The notes under the pieces: generated by a model
Database searches by the model: none
Seen by the model: only the letters and a program-made list of their open reading frames with translations
Told to the model about the DNA's origin: nothing
Shown here: positions 56,899-64,000 of the stretch, piece by piece
Layout: each line of letters starts with the position of its first letter
How positions within the stretch are numbered: position 1 is the first letter of the stretch
NCBI RefSeq assembly: GCF_003258945.1
Contig: NZ_QLIX01000009.1
Coordinates: forward strand, 118,263-182,262
Source of the DNA: Roseicella frigidaeris
Lineage (GTDB): Bacteria > Pseudomonadota > Alphaproteobacteria > Acetobacterales > Acetobacteraceae
Direction: 5' to 3'
DNA: 64,000 bases
Program-made: the position numbers and the translations under genes

Positions 56899-59244
56899 CT
56901 ACTCGATGACCTCGGGCTCCCGCTCCGCCTCGCCATCGCCCTCCTCGGGCTTCGGCAGGGCCGGCGGCGCCGCCTCGACATAGTCGAAGCCGAGCTCGCC
57001 ATCCTTCAGGTGCACCTTCACCGCGCCGCCCTTGACCAGCTTGCCGAAGAGCAGCTCCTCGGCGAGCGGCTTCTTGACGTGCTCCTGGATGACGCGCGCC
57101 AGCGGCCGGGCGCCGTAGAGCGGGTCGAAGCCCTTCTCGGCCAGCCACTCCTTGGCGGCGGAGGACAGCTCGATCGTCACGTTGCGGTCGGCGAGCTGCG
57201 CCTCGAGCTGCATGACGAACTTCTCGACCACGCGGCCGACGATCTCCGGCGTCAGGCCGGAGAAGGGCACCACCGCGTCCAGCCGGTTGCGGAACTCCGG
57301 CGTGAACATGCGCTGGATCGCCTCCTGGTCCTCGCCGACCCGCTGCTCGCGGCCGAAGCCGATCGCCGGCTTGGCCAGGTCCGCCGCGCCCGCATTCGTC
57401 GTCATGATGAGGATGACGTTGCGGAAATCGACGGTCTTGCCGTTGTGGTCGGTGAGCTTGCCGTGGTCCATCACCTGCAACAGGATGTTGTAGAGATCCT
57501 GATGCGCCTTCTCGATCTCGTCGAGCAGCAGCACCGCATGCGGGTGCTGGTCGATGGCGTCCGTCAGCAGCCCGCCCTGGTCGAAGCCGACATAGCCGGG
57601 CGGCGCGCCGATGAGCCGCGAGACCGAATGCCGCTCCATGTATTCCGACATGTCGAAGCGGATCAGCTCGATCCCGAGGGTCTTGGCGAGCTGCTTCGCC
57701 ACCTCGGTCTTGCCGACGCCGGTCGGGCCGGAGAAGAGGTAGTTGCCGATCGGCTTCTCCGGGTCGCGCAGCCCGGCGCGGGAGAGCTTGATCGCCGCCG
57801 AGAGCGCCTCGATCGCCTTGTCCTGGCCGAAGACCATGGCCTTCAGGTCGCGCTCGAGGGTCTTCAGCGTCTCCTTGTCGTCGTTGCTGACGGTCTTCGG
57901 GGGGATGCGGGCGATCTTCGCCACGATCTCCTCGACATCCTTCAGCGTGACGGTCTTCTTGCGCTTGTTCTCGGGCAGCAGCATCCGGCTGGCGCCGACC
58001 TCGTCGATCACGTCGATCGCCTTGTCAGGCAGCTTGCGGTCGTGGATGTACTTGGCCGAGAGCTCGACCGCGGCGCGGATGGCCTCGGGCGTGTAGCGCA
58101 CCTTGTGGTGCTTCTCGTAGTTGGTCTTCAGCCCCTGCAGGATCTTGACCGCATCCTCGAGGTTCGGCTCGTTGACGTCGATCTTCTGGAAGCGCCGGAC
58201 CAGCGCCCGGTCCTTCTCGAAGTAGTTGCGGTATTCCTTGTAGGTGGTGCTGCCGATGCAGCGCAGCGTGCCCTGGGCCAGCGCCGGCTTCAGCAGGTTG
58301 GAGGCGTCCATCGCGCCGCCGCTGGTCGCGCCGGCGCCGATCACCGTGTGGATCTCGTCGATGAAGAGGATGGAGCCCGGCTGCTGCTCGAGCTCGGAGA
58401 CGACGGCCTTCAGCCGCTCCTCGAAATCGCCGCGGTAGCGGGTGCCGGCGAGCAGGCTGCCCATGTCGAGCGCGAAGATGGTGGACTTGCCCAGCACCTC
58501 GGGCACGTCGCCCTCGATGATGCGCTTGGCCAGCCCCTCGGCGATGGCGGTCTTGCCGACGCCCGGATCGCCCACATAGAGCGGGTTGTTCTTGGTGCGG
58601 CGGCAAAGGATCTGGATGGTGCGCTCGATCTCCTGCTCGCGGCCGATGAGCGGGTCGATCTTGCCCTGCTGCGCCTTCTTGTTGAGGTTGACGCAGTAGT
58701 TGGAGAGCGCGTCCTGGCCGCGGCCGCGGGCGGGCTTCTCCTCCTTCTCCGGCTCCTCGCTCTGCGCGGTGGAGGGCGTGCCCTGCACGGGGCGGTTCTG
58801 CGCCCGGCCCGGCGCCTTGGCGATGCCGTGCGAGATGAAGTTCACCGCGTCGAGCCGCGTCATGTCCTGCAGCTGCAGGAAGTAGACGGCATGGCTCTCG
58901 CGCTCGCTGAAGAGGGCGACGAGGACATTGGCCCCCGTCACCTCGTCGCGGCCGGAGGACTGGACATGGATGGCGGCGCGCTGCACGACGCGCTGGAAGC
59001 CCGCGGTCGGCTTCGGGTCGCCGGCGCGCTCGGTGACCAGCCCGGCAAGGTCCTTGTCGAGGAACTCGGTCAGGTCGCGCTTCAGCTTCTCGGTATCGAC
59101 GCCGCAGGCCCTGAGCACGGTGGAGGCGTCGGTGTCGTCCGTCAGGGCGAGAAGCAGGTGCTCCAGGGTCGCGTATTCGTGCCGCCGCTCATTGGCGAGG
59201 CCGAGGGCGCGATGGAGCGTCTGCTCGAGGTTGCGTGACAGCAT
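56899..59244 (-). CDS. clpA: ATP-dependent Clp protease ATP-binding subunit ClpA
   Basis: AAA+ unfoldase of 781 residues that delivers proteins to ClpP. N-domain (residues 1-150: [34 protein letters not shown]), first ATPase with [18 protein letters not shown], second ATPase with [19 protein letters not shown], and arginine-finger and sensor regions. The IGL/IGF-type loop that contacts ClpP is seen as IGFGRE in the second domain. An acidic tail ends the protein. Start ATG 59244 (MLSRNLEQ); longer upstream starts are not supported. With clpS 260 bp upstream it forms the N-end-rule pair. Confidence 0.97.
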   Translation of the reverse strand: MLSRNLEQTLHRALGLANERRHEYATLEHLLLALTDDTDASTVLRACGVDTEKLKRDLTEFLDKDLAGLVTERAGDPKPTAGFQRVVQRAAIHVQSSGRDEVTGANVLVALFSERESHAVYFLQLQDMTRLDAVNFISHGIAKAPGRAQNRPVQGTPSTAQSEEPEKEEKPARGRGQDALSNYCVNLNKKAQQGKIDPLIGREQEIERTIQILCRRTKNNPLYVGDPGVGKTAIAEGLAKRIIEGDVPEVLGKSTIFALDMGSLLAGTRYRGDFEERLKAVVSELEQQPGSILFIDEIHTVIGAGATSGGAMDASNLLKPALAQGTLRCIGSTTYKEYRNYFEKDRALVRRFQKIDVNEPNLEDAVKILQGLKTNYEKHHKVRYTPEAIRAAVELSAKYIHDRKLPDKAIDVIDEVGASRMLLPENKRKKTVTLKDVEEIVAKIARIPPKTVSNDDKETLKTLERDLKAMVFGQDKAIEALSAAIKLSRAGLRDPEKPIGNYLFSGPTGVGKTEVAKQLAKTLGIELIRFDMSEYMERHSVSRLIGAPPGYVGFDQGGLLTDAIDQHPHAVLLLDEIEKAHQDLYNILLQVMDHGKLTDHNGKTVDFRNVILIMTTNAGAADLAKPAIGFGREQRVGEDQEAIQRMFTPEFRNRLDAVVPFSGLTPEIVGRVVEKFVMQLEAQLADRNVTIELSSAAKEWLAEKGFDPLYGARPLARVIQEHVKKPLAEELLFGKLVKGGAVKVHLKDGELGFDYVEAAPPALPKPEEGDGEAEREPEVIE

Positions 59245-59504
59245 GCTAGAGACGCTCCCGTTGCGGTCCATCACGCCGGACAACGGCCGGCCGCGATGGG
59301 GGGTTGCCCCAGTTGAACATCTTGGTGCGTGCCCCCCAATCAGCATCCCCCCCGTTCGGCGGGGTGGGCCGGGAGCGGCCTGGGGCTGCCCTCCGGTCGG
59401 CCGTTGCCCGGCCTGGCGCAGGGCGGCGCGCCGCGGTGGTCATCCGCGGGGCTCCCGGGCGGGCGGACCCGCCGCAGCATCCGGGACGACAGGCGCCGAT
59501 CGCC

Positions 59505-59852
59505 CTATTCCTTCTCGATGGTGCACTGCAGAGGATGCTGGTTCTGCCGCGCCAAGTCCATCACCTGCGTCACCTTGGTCTCGGCCACCTCGTAGGTATA
59601 GACGCCGCAGACCCCGACCCCCCGCCGATGCACGTGCAGCATGATGCGGGTCGCCTCGTCCCGGTTCTTCTGGAAGAAGCGTTCGAGCACATGCACGACG
59701 AACTCCATCGGGGTGTAGTCGTCGTTGAGCATCAGTACCTTGTACATCGCCGGCTTCTTGGTGCGCGGCCGGGTCTTCACCACGACGCCGGTGTTCGGCG
59801 TGGTGTCGCCTGGCGTATTCCCTCCGTTCGGTCGCTTGTCTTGATCGCTCAT
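59505..59852 (-). CDS. clpS: ClpS adaptor
   Basis: A 115-residue adaptor that passes N-end-rule substrates to ClpA. Disordered N-terminal extension ([15 protein letters not shown]), then the core [20 protein letters not shown] with the substrate-binding acidic residues and [21 protein letters not shown]. Standard size. ATG 59852 with AGGA seven bases upstream. The gap to clpA (59245-59504) contains no gene; clpA may have its own promoter there. Confidence 0.97.
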   Translation of the reverse strand: MSDQDKRPNGGNTPGDTTPNTGVVVKTRPRTKKPAMYKVLMLNDDYTPMEFVVHVLERFFQKNRDEATRIMLHVHRRGVGVCGVYTYEVAETKVTQVMDLARQNQHPLQCTIEKE

Positions 59853-60052
59853 CGAAAATCCTGGTGGACAGGGGGGCCGCCCGGCCGAGGGTGACCCAAC
59901 GCCGGCCTGTGACTGTCGCGGCCGAGGATACCGCCGCGCGCGGCGCGAGGTGAAGTGCCACGCGTGGCCTCGCGCAAAGATATGGGGCGGGCGCGGGCGC
60001 GGCAAAGATGGCGGCGCCGGAACGGAGGCCGGAACGGAAAAGGGCCCGGGCC

Positions 60053-60084
60053 GGCCGCCCTCCCCGGATCGGGGATGGGCGGCC
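60053..60084 (-). terminator. Terminator of the phasin gene
   Basis: Long hairpin: GGCCGCCC / GGGCGGCC outer stem plus TCCCCG / CGGGGA inner stem, with one bulged base. On the minus strand it is followed by CTTTTCC about ten bases on. The gene-free 59853-60140 holds this hairpin and the clpS promoter region, nothing else. Confidence 0.65.
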
Positions 60085-60140
60085 CGCGCCGGGCCCGCAT
60101 CCCCCCGGCCCTGCGGCCGGGGGCGAACTCTGCCGGTGGC

Positions 60141-60776
60141 TCAGGCGGCCAGCGGCTTGGAGAACTTCTCGACCGCGAGCGTCATGCGGGCGGAGATCGG
60201 CGCGAAGGACGCCTCGGCCAGCTTCAGCGCGGCCTCCTGCAGCTTCGCGGTCTCGGCGAAGCTCTTCTCCATGGCGGTGCGGGCGAAGCTCGCCTGGACC
60301 TCGGCGGCCTCCTTGAGGCTCTTCACCGAGCCGAGCGCCTTGGCGCCGGCGACCGTGTGGTCGGTCAGGCCCTGGACCAGGGCCAGGGTCTGCTTGCCGA
60401 GATCCTGCACGCCGGCGACATAGAGCTGCGTCGCCTTCGCCACCGCCTCGAGATTGCCGCGGGAGAACTCCGCCGCCTCTTCCGCCGCCTTGAACAGCCC
60501 GTCGGCGGTCTTCGTCACCTGCTCCATGGTCTTCTCCATCGTCACGCCCAACTGCGTGGGCCCAGTCTCGGTAGTCATGGTAGTCGTGCCGGCCGGCATC
60601 GCGGCGGCCGCCGCCTCGCTGGCCATGGCCTCGCCGATCGCCGCCAGGGCGGTCCCGGCCTGGGCCTCTGCCGCCGCGGGCACCGACGCGGCCGTCTCGA
60701 TCAGGGTCTTCGCGGGCTTCGCCGCGGGGCGTGCGGCCACGGGGGCGGCCAGCTTGGCCTCGGTCGCAGTCGCCAT
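60141..60776 (-). CDS. Phasin family protein
   Basis: A 211-residue amphipathic helical protein that coats polyhydroxybutyrate granules. An Ala/Pro/Lys-rich N-terminus (AAPVAARPAAKPAKTL) resembles the histone-like tails of some phasins. The phasin domain from about residue 85 has the pattern LGVTMEKTMEQVTKTADGLF, EFSRGNLEAVAKATQLYVAG and the helix TAMEKSFAETAKLQEAALKL. ATG 60776 is chosen; upstream frame residues are rich in Cys and Trp and not phasin-like. A PhaR-type operator about 100 bp upstream (60877-60893) fits autoregulated granule control. Confidence 0.88.
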   Translation of the reverse strand: MATATEAKLAAPVAARPAAKPAKTLIETAASVPAAAEAQAGTALAAIGEAMASEAAAAAMPAGTTTMTTETGPTQLGVTMEKTMEQVTKTADGLFKAAEEAAEFSRGNLEAVAKATQLYVAGVQDLGKQTLALVQGLTDHTVAGAKALGSVKSLKEAAEVQASFARTAMEKSFAETAKLQEAALKLAEASFAPISARMTLAVEKFSKPLAA

Positions 60777-60876
60777 CGCCACTGCCTTGCCTCGTCGCAC
60801 CGTCACGGCTCGCCTCGCTTCCTGTCCCTTGCCCCGGGAGCCGTCGCCTGGCTCCGCGGGACCGCCGCAGCAGGTT

Positions 60877-60893
60877 ATGCTGCACTGCAATAT
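60877..60893. promoter_or_regulatory. PhaR-type operator upstream of phasin
   Basis: ATGCTGCA-C-TGCAATAT, matching the esterase operator (ATGCTGCA-A-TGCAGCAT) at 14 of 17 positions, with CTGC-N3-GCAA at its core. Located in the 398-bp divergent region 60777-61174, whose remainder is AT-rich around 60930-61060 and should hold the promoters of both genes. Confidence 0.65.
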
Positions 60894-61174
60894 GCAACCT
60901 TCTACGATCCAGCCTCCGTCCTGGGCAAGCATTTTTTGCGTTGCACAATAACGCTTCATATAACAGAACCGTGATAGTCATGACCCGCGCGGCATGCGGG
61001 TTCTGCAACGAACTCCTTGAAAAACTTACATTGCCTGGCAAATGCCGGCTGCAAGTTATTGCTTTGGCAAGGTTCCCAACGCATTCCGGTAGACAGGTGC
61101 GATGGGCGCACCGTATCGTTCGCACGATTCGCTGGCATGCCGGGGGGGCGGTGCCGCGTATCAGGGGGTTGCCT

Positions 61175-62422
61175 ATGTTGGGGACCAGCGCGTCATGGCG
61201 CTCAAGGGCCGTTCGTGCCCTCGTGCTCGCCTGCGGATTAGGCATCGCGGCACCGGCCGCGGCACAGATCGGCAGCGAGCGTTACTCGGCCATCGTGGTG
61301 GATGCCCGCAACGGCACCACCCTCGTCGCCGCCAGCCCGGATGAGCGTCGCTATCCGGCCTCGCTCACCAAGATGATGACCGCCTACATGGCCTTCGAGG
61401 CCCTGCGCGACGGTCGCATCACGCTCTCGACGCCGGTGCCGGTCTCCTATTCGGCGGCCTCCATGGCACCGTCGAAGCTCGGCCTGACGCCGGGCACGAC
61501 CCTGACGGTCGAGGAGGCCATCCTCGCCCTCGTCACCAAATCGGCCAACGACGCCGCCGCAGCACTCGGCGAGCTGCTCGGCGGCGGCTCCGAGGACCGC
61601 TTCGCGCAGATGATGACGCTGCGCGCCCGCTCGCTCGGGATGCGCAACACCACCTTCCGCAACGCCTCGGGCCTGCCCGATATCGAGCAGGTCTCGACGG
61701 CGCGCGACATGGCGGTGCTCGGCCAGCACCTGGTCCACGACTTCCCGGACCGCTACGCCTATTTCTCGACGCCGAATTTCGTCTTCCGCGGCCGGACGCT
61801 GTGGAACCACAACCGGCTGCTGCAGGAATACGACGGCGCCGACGGCATCAAGACCGGCTATGTCGACGACAGCGGCTTCAACCTCGTCGCCTCGGCCCAG
61901 CGCGACGGCGTCCGCCTCGTCGCCGCGGTGTTCGGCGGCCGCACCGGGCGGGAGCGCGACCGGCACATGATGGCGCTGCTCGACCAGGGCTTCACCTCGG
62001 TCGGCGTCGCGCCGCGCGAGATGCTGGTCGCCCGCCGCGCCACGCCCGGCCTGCTGGCGAGCGCGCATGCCGCCAGCCTCGCCCGCACCAGCGCCCGCGC
62101 CAGCGCCGCCCCACGCGTCGTCACCACGCGCGTCGCCGGCCGGGCCACCGCCCGCCTGGTCCGCGGCCCCGCCAGCCGCGCCGCGCCGGCGCCCGGCCTC
62201 GCCGCCGGCCGCGGCATCGACCAGCGCTCCTCGCTGCTGCGCATGACCTCGACCCCCACCGCGCGCCAGCCGGTCCGGCTGGAGCAGGGCGACACCAGCA
62301 GCCGCGTCAGCCTGCCGGCGCAGCGCCGGCCGGCGGCCGCGGCGAAGGTCACCGACAAGCCCGCTGGCAAGCCCGCCGGCAAGCCGGTGAAGACCGCCGG
62401 CAACGGCCGCCGCTCCGGCTAG
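61175..62422 (+). CDS. D-alanyl-D-alanine carboxypeptidase (PBP5/DacA-like)
   Basis: Periplasmic serine peptidase of 415 residues trimming peptidoglycan stem peptides. Signal peptide to about AAPAAAQIG. Active site: S63-x-x-K66 in ASLTK, S123-A-N125 in KSANDAA, K226-T-G in GIKTGYVDD. The catalytic domain ends near residue 290. Instead of a PBP5 C-terminal beta domain and amphipathic anchor there is a long basic Ala/Arg/Pro-rich tail (RTSARASAAPRVVTTR, DKPAGKPAGKPVKTAG), perhaps cell-wall binding. ATG 61175 follows AGGGGG. Confidence 0.92.
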   Translation: MLGTSASWRSRAVRALVLACGLGIAAPAAAQIGSERYSAIVVDARNGTTLVAASPDERRYPASLTKMMTAYMAFEALRDGRITLSTPVPVSYSAASMAPSKLGLTPGTTLTVEEAILALVTKSANDAAAALGELLGGGSEDRFAQMMTLRARSLGMRNTTFRNASGLPDIEQVSTARDMAVLGQHLVHDFPDRYAYFSTPNFVFRGRTLWNHNRLLQEYDGADGIKTGYVDDSGFNLVASAQRDGVRLVAAVFGGRTGRERDRHMMALLDQGFTSVGVAPREMLVARRATPGLLASAHAASLARTSARASAAPRVVTTRVAGRATARLVRGPASRAAPAPGLAAGRGIDQRSSLLRMTSTPTARQPVRLEQGDTSSRVSLPAQRRPAAAAKVTDKPAGKPAGKPVKTAGNGRRSG

Positions 62423-62428
62423 GACACT

Positions 62429-62452
62429 TCCCCTGAACACCGGTTCAGGGGA
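62429..62452 (+). terminator. Terminator of the carboxypeptidase gene
   Basis: 10-bp stem TCCCCTGAAC / GTTCAGGGGA with loop ACCG, seven bases after the stop; TTGTTTTCAG follows after about fifteen bases. Confidence 0.65.
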
Positions 62453-62486
62453 CGTGCCCTAGACTATTGTTTTCAGAGCATCTTCA

Positions 62487-62514
62487 CCCGATCAGGGAAG
62501 TCCACCTGATCGGG
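62487..62514 (-). terminator. Second hairpin between convergent genes
   Basis: 10-bp stem CCCGATCAGG / CCTGATCGGG with an 8-nt loop, 21 bases beyond the stop of the leftward aldolase-type gene. On the minus strand a TGAAGATG tract follows, not a T-run. Serves the leftward gene or acts jointly with 62429-62452. Confidence 0.5.
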
Positions 62515-62535
62515 ATCCGCTCTCGCCCCCCCCTC

Positions 62536-63642
62536 TCAGGCCATGGCGCCGCGGGCGGCGATCGGCCAGAGGCATTCCACCCGCCCCTGCCGCACCCCGA
62601 CATACCAGTCGTAGCGGTCGATGGTCGGGTCGCAATGCCCGGGGACCAGCCGCAGCTTCTCGCCGAGCCGCGGCGCCTCGCCCGCCTCGACCAGCAGCTT
62701 GCCATGCTCGTCCGAGGCGCTGGCATAGCGCAGCCCCGGCCGGTCCTGCACCAGCGGCAGGCCGCTATCGACCGCGACGGCCTTGTGCCCGGCATCGACC
62801 ACCGCGACGCCGGCGAGCGCCCGGCTCATCACCGTCGCCAGCACGAAGAGCGATTGCCGGAAGGGCGGCGGCGCCGCGTTCCGCGCGTAATCCGCGTCCA
62901 TGAAGGCGTAGGAGCCGGCCTGGATCTCGGTATAGACGCCGCTCGCCGCCTCGAGGGCGAAGGTGCCGGTGCCGCCGCCGCCGACGATCTCGCAGCCGAG
63001 GCCGCGCTGGCGGAGCTGCTCCACCGTCCGCCGCGTCACCGCCACCGCATGGCCGATCGCCGCCTCGCGCTCCGCCGGGGTGCGGCGGTGCTGGGCGCTG
63101 CCGTGGTAGCTCTGCAGCCCGCCGAAGCGCAGATGCCGGCTGGCGGCGATGCGCTCGGCGAGCGCCACCGCCTCCGGCCCCGGCGCCACGCCGCAGCGGC
63201 CGGCGCCGCAATCGATCTCGACCAGCACCGGGATGCGGACCCCGGCCGCCTCCGCCGCCGCCTCGATGGCGCCGACCTGCGCCGCGTCATCGGCGCAGAC
63301 GGCGATGCGGGCGATGCGGGCCAGCGCCGCCAGCCGCGCCAGCTTGGCGGGCCCGACCACCTGGTTGCTCACCAGGATGTCCGGCACCCCGCCCCAGGCC
63401 AGCGCCTCCGCCTCCCCCACCTTCTGCACGCATTGGCCGACCGCGCCGCGCGCCATCTGCAGATGCGCGATGACCGGCGACTTGTGGGTCTTGGCATGGG
63501 CGCGCAGCTTCACGCCGGTCGGCGCCAGCAGCGCCGCCATGCTGTCGAGATTGGCCTCGAGCGCATCGAGATCGAGCAGGAGGGCCGGGGTATCGACCTC
63601 CTCCTCGCGCATACCGGGTTCGGCAGGGGGGGACTGCAGCAT
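62536..63642 (-). CDS. DSD1-family PLP enzyme (D-threonine aldolase / 3-hydroxyaspartate aldolase type)
   Basis: A 368-residue fold-type III PLP enzyme. PLP-binding lysine region LRAHAKTHKSP (likely K51), EIDCGAGRCGVAPG, GLQSYHGSAQH and EIVGGGGTGTF for phosphate binding. The C-terminal metal motif GHCDPTIDRYD (HxD) is that of D-threonine aldolases and the related beta-hydroxyaspartate aldolase. It cleaves D-3-hydroxy amino acids to glycine or glyoxylate-side products. No bhcABD neighbours are visible, so D-threonine aldolase is the default reading. ATG 63642. Confidence 0.9.
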   Translation of the reverse strand: MLQSPPAEPGMREEEVDTPALLLDLDALEANLDSMAALLAPTGVKLRAHAKTHKSPVIAHLQMARGAVGQCVQKVGEAEALAWGGVPDILVSNQVVGPAKLARLAALARIARIAVCADDAAQVGAIEAAAEAAGVRIPVLVEIDCGAGRCGVAPGPEAVALAERIAASRHLRFGGLQSYHGSAQHRRTPAEREAAIGHAVAVTRRTVEQLRQRGLGCEIVGGGGTGTFALEAASGVYTEIQAGSYAFMDADYARNAAPPPFRQSLFVLATVMSRALAGVAVVDAGHKAVAVDSGLPLVQDRPGLRYASASDEHGKLLVEAGEAPRLGEKLRLVPGHCDPTIDRYDWYVGVRQGRVECLWPIAARGAMA

Positions 63643-63753
63643 GGGCGACTCCGACTGGATGCGGGATTGCGTGCGAAGGCATGCAGCCTGGGACGGATCC
63701 GGCGTCTCGGCGCATGATCTGGCGCAATCCCGGCCGCGCCTACCCTCCCCGTC

Positions 63754-63999
63754 TCACGCCGGTTCCCAGGCGCCCGGGATGCGCGTCCGCCCTCCCATGA
63801 AGCGATGCATCCCGGCGAGCAGCCGGCGCCAGGGCCTGGGCGGCCACCAGCCGGGGTTGGCCTTGGCCAAGTTAGCGATGCGAAGGAACACCTCGCTGTA
63901 GCTTTCGGACAAATCCGGATCGGGCAGGTATTGCGAGGGCGCCGGCAGGGCGCTGTGCAGCCGCAGCCGCCGGGCCAGCACGATGGCGGCGAGGCCCAT
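63754..63999 (-). CDS. Hypothetical protein at the right edge (possibly partial)
   Basis: Not recognised. The frame gives 81 residues from ATG 63999 at the very end of the window and could continue beyond it, so the true N-terminus may be missing. Visible are RRLRLHSALPAPSQYLPDPDL, then a stretch with YSEVFLRIANLAKANPGW and WWPPRPWRRLLAGMHRFMGG. No signal peptide or transmembrane helix can be placed with confidence. Confidence 0.45.
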   Translation of the reverse strand: MGLAAIVLARRLRLHSALPAPSQYLPDPDLSESYSEVFLRIANLAKANPGWWPPRPWRRLLAGMHRFMGGRTRIPGAWEPA

Positions 64000-64000
64000 G

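Noticed and set aside
57010..59238. 742-codon rightward open frame opposite clpA
   Set aside because: Antisense shadow; the clpA strand has both Walker motifs and a terminator.
62536..63642. Member of a beta-hydroxyaspartate cycle (bhc) cluster
   Set aside because: The enzyme type would fit BhcC, but no bhcA, bhcB, bhcD or regulator is adjacent.

Overview
The window is a very GC-rich piece of bacterial chromosome. Strong GC bias at third codon positions, many orphan Bug/TctC substrate-binding proteins, a ClpS-ClpA pair next to a phasin gene, and polyhydroxybutyrate operators of the CTGC-N3-GCAG type all point to an alphaproteobacterium, most likely an Acetobacteraceae member of the Roseomonas type (inference). 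No phage, transposase, CRISPR array, rRNA or tRNA gene is visible. The content is chromosomal catabolic and housekeeping DNA.

Layout. 1-5.1 kb: a Bug protein running off the left edge, a TauD-type dioxygenase / FAH-family hydrolase / Bug operon, and two tandem Rnk-like genes. 5.4-10.4 kb: an Ldh2-type dehydrogenase; a leftward pair made of an NTF2-fold protein and a PhnZ-like HD oxygenase; and, divergent from it, a rightward Bug / isocitrate-lyase-superfamily / HAD operon. 10.6-13.1 kb: an overlapping URC1-like plus URC4-like pair that marks the alternative (URC) uracil-degradation route. 13.2-19.5 kb: LysR regulator, flavin-type oxidase, an SDR / GST / MFS operon, a Gfo/Idh/MocA oxidoreductase and a small lipoprotein. 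19.6-28.6 kb: lone receiver protein, Bug protein, nitroreductase, DUF3072 protein, PHB-depolymerase-like esterase, aldo/keto reductase, manganese catalase and chromate transporter. 28.6-32.7 kb: HWE-type sensor kinase, then a tight operon of beta-propeller protein, polysaccharide-deacetylase-like protein and sterol-desaturase-family protein. 32.8-36.9 kb: MsrB and MsrA, two tandem Lin0512 paralogs, ArsC, a DUF1349 protein and MtgA. 36.9-41.3 kb: an RND efflux pump with its fusion protein. 41.5-48.5 kb: DUF2891 and MetE-like genes, a GntR regulator and, divergent from it, a fused DUF485-symporter / GST / OYE-type reductase operon. 48.6-53.7 kb: a leftward five-gene oxidoreductase operon (epoxide hydrolase, ADH-like, MhpD-like, GMC, small membrane protein). 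53.9-64 kb: PhoX phosphatase, Nudix, AhpD-like protein, ClpA, ClpS, phasin, D,D-carboxypeptidase, a D-threonine-aldolase-type enzyme and a protein at the right edge.

How the parts work together. Much of the window captures and degrades small acids and xenobiotics: four Bug receptors without any TctA/TctB membrane partner, plus oxygenases, hydrolases, GSTs and flavin reductases. Storage-polymer metabolism is represented by the esterase (23.6 kb) and the phasin (60.8 kb), which share a near-identical palindromic operator. Oxidative and protein quality control is covered by MsrA/B, Mn-catalase and ClpS/A.

The most unusual observations are a two-copy hairpin repeat with compensatory base changes lying in two convergent intergenic regions, two genes that seem to start at CTG with well-placed Shine-Dalgarno sequences, a YjcH-ActP-like single-chain fusion, and a dense GntR operator array. 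All coordinates and motifs were read by eye; family names come from recognised motifs, not from database searches.
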